From Actinomadura_C alba (GTDB taxonomy: Bacteria > Actinomycetota > Actinomycetes > Streptosporangiales > Streptosporangiaceae), in contig NZ_BAAAOK010000006.1 in NCBI RefSeq assembly GCF_039530285.1, forward strand, positions 62,001 through 126,000: a DNA stretch of 64,000 bases, given 5' to 3'. The notes below the pieces were generated by a model. The model had not been told where the DNA came from. It saw only the letters and a list, made by a program, of their open reading frames with translations, and did not search any database. The stretch's first letter is position 1, and each line of letters begins with the position of its first letter. Shown here piece by piece: positions 61,115 to 64,000 of this stretch. Made by a program: the position numbers and the translations under genes.

Positions 61115-61827
61115 CGGACACTCGCGTGGGTGTCGGCGCCGACCCGGCCGTCGAGGATCTGGACCTGCCGGGGGCAGGCAGCCGCGACCTGCGGGTCGTG
61201 CGTGATGATGAGCAAGGTGACTCCGTCGGCGTTCAGTTCGGTGAGCAGATCGAGCAGACGGCCGCCGGCGACGCTGTCGAGGTTGCCGGTGGGTTCGTCG
61301 GCGAGCACGAGGGCCGGTCTGCCGACGAGGGCCCGGGCGATGGCGACCCGCTGGCGTTCTCCCCCGGACAGCGTGCGGGTGTGCTGGTGGGCGCGGTTGG
61401 CCAGGCCGACCCGGTCGAGGGCGGTCAGCGCGGCCTCCCTGCGATGCCGGGCCGGGACGCCCCGGTAGAGCAGTCCGGTGGCGACGTTGTCCACCGCGCT
61501 GAGGTGGTCCAGGAGGAAGAACTGCTGGAAGACGACGCCGAGGGCGTGCGCGCGCAGCCCCGACAGTCCGCTGTCGGAGAGCGTCTCGATGGGCCGGCCG
61601 GTCAGCCGTACGGAACCCAGCGTGGGACGGTCGAGTCCCGCCGCCAGGTTGAGCAGCGTGGTCTTGCCGGATCCGGACGGGCCGACGACGGCGACCATCT
61701 CCCCGGCGCGCACCGTCAGGTCCACGCCGCGCAGCGACTCCACCGGCGGCGTGCCGGGGTAGGTCTTGGTCACGCCGTCGAAGGACAGGACGACATCGCT
61801 CACGACATCGCTCATGACGTCGGTCAC
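61111..61827 (-). CDS. ABC transporter ATP-binding protein (MacB/LolD type)
   Basis: 238 residues. Walker A GPSGSGKTT, signature LSGGERQRVAIARAL, Walker B LVLADEPTGNLD and an H-loop THD are present; the PTGNLDS wording is typical of LolD/MacB ATPases. The GTG start overlaps the fusion-protein stop (GTGA); an in-frame ATG four codons later is possible. It powers the permease encoded next. Confidence 0.95.
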   Translation of the reverse strand: MTDVMSDVVSDVVLSFDGVTKTYPGTPPVESLRGVDLTVRAGEMVAVVGPSGSGKTTLLNLAAGLDRPTLGSVRLTGRPIETLSDSGLSGLRAHALGVVFQQFFLLDHLSAVDNVATGLLYRGVPARHRREAALTALDRVGLANRAHQHTRTLSGGERQRVAIARALVGRPALVLADEPTGNLDSVAGGRLLDLLTELNADGVTLLIITHDPQVAAACPRQVQILDGRVGADTHASVR

Positions 61828-62939
61828 GACACCGGCACCTCCACCCGGGCGCCCTCGCGGACGCCGGCGCCGGTCACCTCGACGGTCCCCGTGTCCTGGT
61901 CGTAGAGTCCGGGCCGCACCGGGAGGAGCCTGCGGGAGGTTCCCTCGAGGAGGGCGACCTGGTAGCCGCCGCCGGGCCGGGCCAGCAGCGCGGTGATGGG
62001 GATGGTGAGCACGCCCTGCCGCCGCGAGCCGGCGACGGCGACCTGGACCGGGGCGAGATCGAGACCGGCGAACGCCTTGCCCGGCCTGATCAGCACGATC
62101 GTCACGGGGACGGTGGCCGGGCCCTGCGCGTTCGGGCCGTCCCCGCCCCCGCCCCCGGCCTGGGTGGGCGCGGTGGCGACCGTTCCCACGCTGCGGACAC
62201 GTCCCTGGACACCGCGGGGCACACCGGTGAGGGTCACCTCCACCCGGTCGCCCACGTGCACCTGAGACCGCTGGTCGGTGCTCAACGTCACCCGTACGAC
62301 CTGGTTCGTGGAGGTGGCCGCCAGCATCCTGGCGCCAGGTCCGGCCGATGATCCGGAGGTGGTCTCGGCACTCTTGACCCGGATCCTGCCGGGGAGGAAC
62401 ACCACCTCGCCGAGGGCGAGCCGGCCGGTGCGGGCCGCGAGGGGCAGCCCGCGGGCCTTCTGCCAGCGGCGGATCGCCGCCGCCGTCGCCGCCGAGAAGT
62501 GCCGGTCCACCGTCATCGCACGGCCGGGATCCATGCCCAGGGCGGCCAGGTTGCGTTCCAGGTCTCTGACGTCGCCGCCGTCGGTCATGCCCGCCGCGAA
62601 GTCCCGGTAGGCGGGCCGCGATCCGTACATGAGCACCGCCGGGGTGGCGCCCACCGTGAACAGCCGGGAGCCGCGCGCGAGCACGGAGCCCGTACGGGCC
62701 ACGGAGGTGACCACCCCCGGAGGGAGCTGGTTCGCGATCGAGTACGTACCGTCGAATTCGAGCACGCCGGGAAGCTGGACGCGGGCGACGATGTCACCGC
62801 GGCTCACCACCGCGGAGGTCACGGCCACCCGCGGCGCGTTCTCGTCCGCGGCAGGACGCGGCCGGGTGACCTGCCACGCGCCCACTCCACCGGCGGCGAG
62901 GACCACGGCGATGGCCGCCGGGACGACACCGGCCCTCAT
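61824..62939 (-). CDS. Membrane fusion/periplasmic adaptor-like protein
   Basis: About 371 residues from ATG 62939. One N-terminal membrane helix (PAAIAVVLAAGGVGAWQV) leads to a biotinyl-lipoyl-like half. A peptidoglycan-binding-like helical motif sits in the middle (DLERNLAALGMDPGRAMTVDRHFSAATAAAIRRWQ), followed by a beta-barrel section with VHVGDRVEVTLTGVPRGVQGRV. This mix is common in actinobacterial HlyD-like adaptors working with MacB-type pumps. It may link the pump to the cell wall. ATGA overlap with the lipoprotein gene. Confidence 0.88.
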   Translation of the reverse strand: MRAGVVPAAIAVVLAAGGVGAWQVTRPRPAADENAPRVAVTSAVVSRGDIVARVQLPGVLEFDGTYSIANQLPPGVVTSVARTGSVLARGSRLFTVGATPAVLMYGSRPAYRDFAAGMTDGGDVRDLERNLAALGMDPGRAMTVDRHFSAATAAAIRRWQKARGLPLAARTGRLALGEVVFLPGRIRVKSAETTSGSSAGPGARMLAATSTNQVVRVTLSTDQRSQVHVGDRVEVTLTGVPRGVQGRVRSVGTVATAPTQAGGGGGDGPNAQGPATVPVTIVLIRPGKAFAGLDLAPVQVAVAGSRRQGVLTIPITALLARPGGGYQVALLEGTSRRLLPVRPGLYDQDTGTVEVTGAGVREGARVEVPVS

Positions 62940-63508
62940 GAGAAATACCCAAAGGGCTCGGTGCCGGCGCGGTGTTGCTCGCACGCCTCCCCCGCGGCCC
63001 GGGCGGTGGGGTTCGCCTTGGGGTCGCCCACCGTGGTCTGGCTGACGGGGAACGAGCCGTCGGATTTGGGATCGGGCCAGGCCGGGACGCCGTGCTGGCG
63101 CATGCACTGCGCGAAACGCCGGAGCTTCTGCATGATCTCGGCGCTGGGCTTGCCCGTCGGCCTATTCCTGGGCCCGACGTTGCGGGGTCTCAGCGCCTGC
63201 ATCTCGGTCAGGATCGCCTTGCACTCGGGGACCCGCTCCAGAGCCGCGATCTTGCTCTTGATGGCCGCTCCTTCGGCGTCACTGCTGTGCGCATACGTGA
63301 CCTCGCCGTTGTCGACCACCGCATCGGGAAACGTGGGGTAGCCGTGCTCTCGTGCGCATTTGACGAACCGCTTGGTGACCGCCAGGTTTTTCTGGACATC
63401 GTTTAGGGAGGGCGAAGCCGACGGCTGCGCAGGGCCGCCCGGCGAACAGGCGGCGAGGCAGGGCGTGAGTGCGGCGGCCAGGGCCGCGACCGCGAGTCTG
63501 CGATTCAT
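62936..63508 (-). CDS. Lipoprotein with duplicated C-x-x-x-H-G motif
   Basis: About 190 residues. The signal ends in a lipobox LAAC. Two similar units follow: CAREHGYPTFPDA and CMRQHGVPAWPDP, about 80 residues apart, each a Cys-Arg-x-His-Gly-x-Pro-x-x-Pro-Asp pattern. Related lipoproteins occur with MacB-type exporters in actinobacteria, and Cys/His pairs could bind metal or heme, which is unproven. ATG 63508 is used; GTG 63532 is in frame. It is first in the export operon, with an ATGA overlap to the adaptor. Confidence 0.75.
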   Translation of the reverse strand: MNRRLAVAALAAALTPCLAACSPGGPAQPSASPSLNDVQKNLAVTKRFVKCAREHGYPTFPDAVVDNGEVTYAHSSDAEGAAIKSKIAALERVPECKAILTEMQALRPRNVGPRNRPTGKPSAEIMQKLRRFAQCMRQHGVPAWPDPKSDGSFPVSQTTVGDPKANPTARAAGEACEQHRAGTEPFGYFS

Positions 63509-63618
63509 GCTCCAGAGGCTGCCGCCCGCCACAGTGGTGCCGCGTCTGCCGCCCGGCGGACTCCGATGTATATCTCACGACAGATACCCTGCGATCTTCG
63601 GACGCATAGCCTGCCCCC

Positions 63619-64000
63619 ATGCGGGTGTACTGGAGGTCGCCGGCCGGCGCGCGAACGCTGCTGCTCGACTGCGGGCTGGTCGCCGTGGTGCTCGGGGCGA
63701 ACCTGCTGATGGGCTCCGGTGTGCTGCTGGGCACGCCCGAGGGGCCGATGCTCTACAAGGACTTCCGCTCGGTGCAGGAGTGGCAGGAGCAGGTCCTCTG
63801 GTGGTGGCTGGCCACGGTGCCGACGGTGGCGGCGGTCTTCCTCCGCCACCGCTGGCCGGTGACGGCCCTGGCACTCGCCGCGGCGGGCACGGCAGGGCAC
63901 GTGATGAGCCCCCTCATCCCGCACCTGCCCCTCGACCTGGTGACGCTGGTCACCCTGTTCACGCTGGCCGGCACCGCCCGGAGCAGGCGCGTCTCGGTGG
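63619..64000 (+). CDS. Probable sensor histidine kinase, N-terminal part (partial)
   Basis: Open from ATG 63619 to the right edge (about 127 residues). It shows four hydrophobic segments (LLLDCGLVAVVLGANLLMG, WWWLATVPTVAAVF, VTALALAAAGTAGHVM, LVTLVTLFTLAG) and basic turns, the usual N-terminal sensor of actinobacterial NarL-type (HPK7) histidine kinases. Kinase motifs would lie outside the window. It is divergent from the export operon, which it probably regulates. Another membrane protein cannot be excluded. Confidence 0.6.
   Translation, partial: MRVYWRSPAGARTLLLDCGLVAVVLGANLLMGSGVLLGTPEGPMLYKDFRSVQEWQEQVLWWWLATVPTVAAVFLRHRWPVTALALAAAGTAGHVMSPLIPHLPLDLVTLVTLFTLAGTARSRRVSV

Overview
The window is GC-rich actinobacterial DNA: third codon positions are almost all G or C, GTG starts are frequent, and the gene set includes an Rpf factor, an XRE/DUF397 pair, ECF sigma factors, a LexA-type SOS box of the form TCGAAC-N4-GTTCGA and a glmU-prs-rplY-pth block. 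It looks like a filamentous actinomycete chromosome, perhaps Streptosporangiales; that family placement is inference. No phage, integrase, intact insertion sequence, CRISPR array or rRNA operon is visible.

Layout. 1-11100: surface polysaccharide locus with a flippase, a methyltransferase carrying a ParB-like segment, two convergent GH26-like proteins, a GT2 glycosyltransferase and a phosphoglycosyltransferase. The sulfate-activation genes cysQ-cysD-cysN sit in line with the glycan genes, which suggests a sulfated glycan. 11100-15600: housekeeping block pth, rplY, prs, glmU and tRNA-Gln(UUG). 15800-17800: fatty-acid desaturase with an elaborate operator, then a TetR regulator. 17800-18650: a two-gene operon of unknown function directly behind a perfect SOS box. 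18700-25400: tam/MarR divergent pair, Uup-like ABC-F ATPase, a low-complexity membrane protein, ispE and a Ser/Thr kinase. 25500-31500: a WhiJ-type regulatory triad, NmrA/TetR and ArsR/SRPBCC/RibD-C stress modules, a decayed gene and a Uma2 nuclease-fold protein. 31500-38500: rsmA, an ECF sigma/membrane partner pair, rpfB, tatD, metG and a decayed sigma gene. 38600-45600: GT2, two GT-C membrane glycosyltransferases including Pmt, rsmI and a methyltransferase. 45600-52800: LacI/MFS pair, HhH-GPD repair protein, multicopper oxidase, a gene bracketed by two related hairpins, and CorA. 52800-59700: gene remnants, DoxX, the xylAB operon with its ROK regulator, and a degenerate area that resembles a polymorphic-toxin or secreted-protein neighbourhood. 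59900-64000: a MacB-like export operon (lipoprotein, fusion protein, ATPase, permease) divergent from the start of a probable sensor kinase.

The most promising unexplained items are the SOS-controlled gene pair, two families of long inverted repeats (one perfect 52-bp palindrome with a degenerate second copy; one pair of hairpins around a single gene), and the coupling of sulfate activation to polysaccharide genes. Several palindromic operators (Crp-like, ArsR, MarR, desaturase, LacI and ROK sites) can be read directly.
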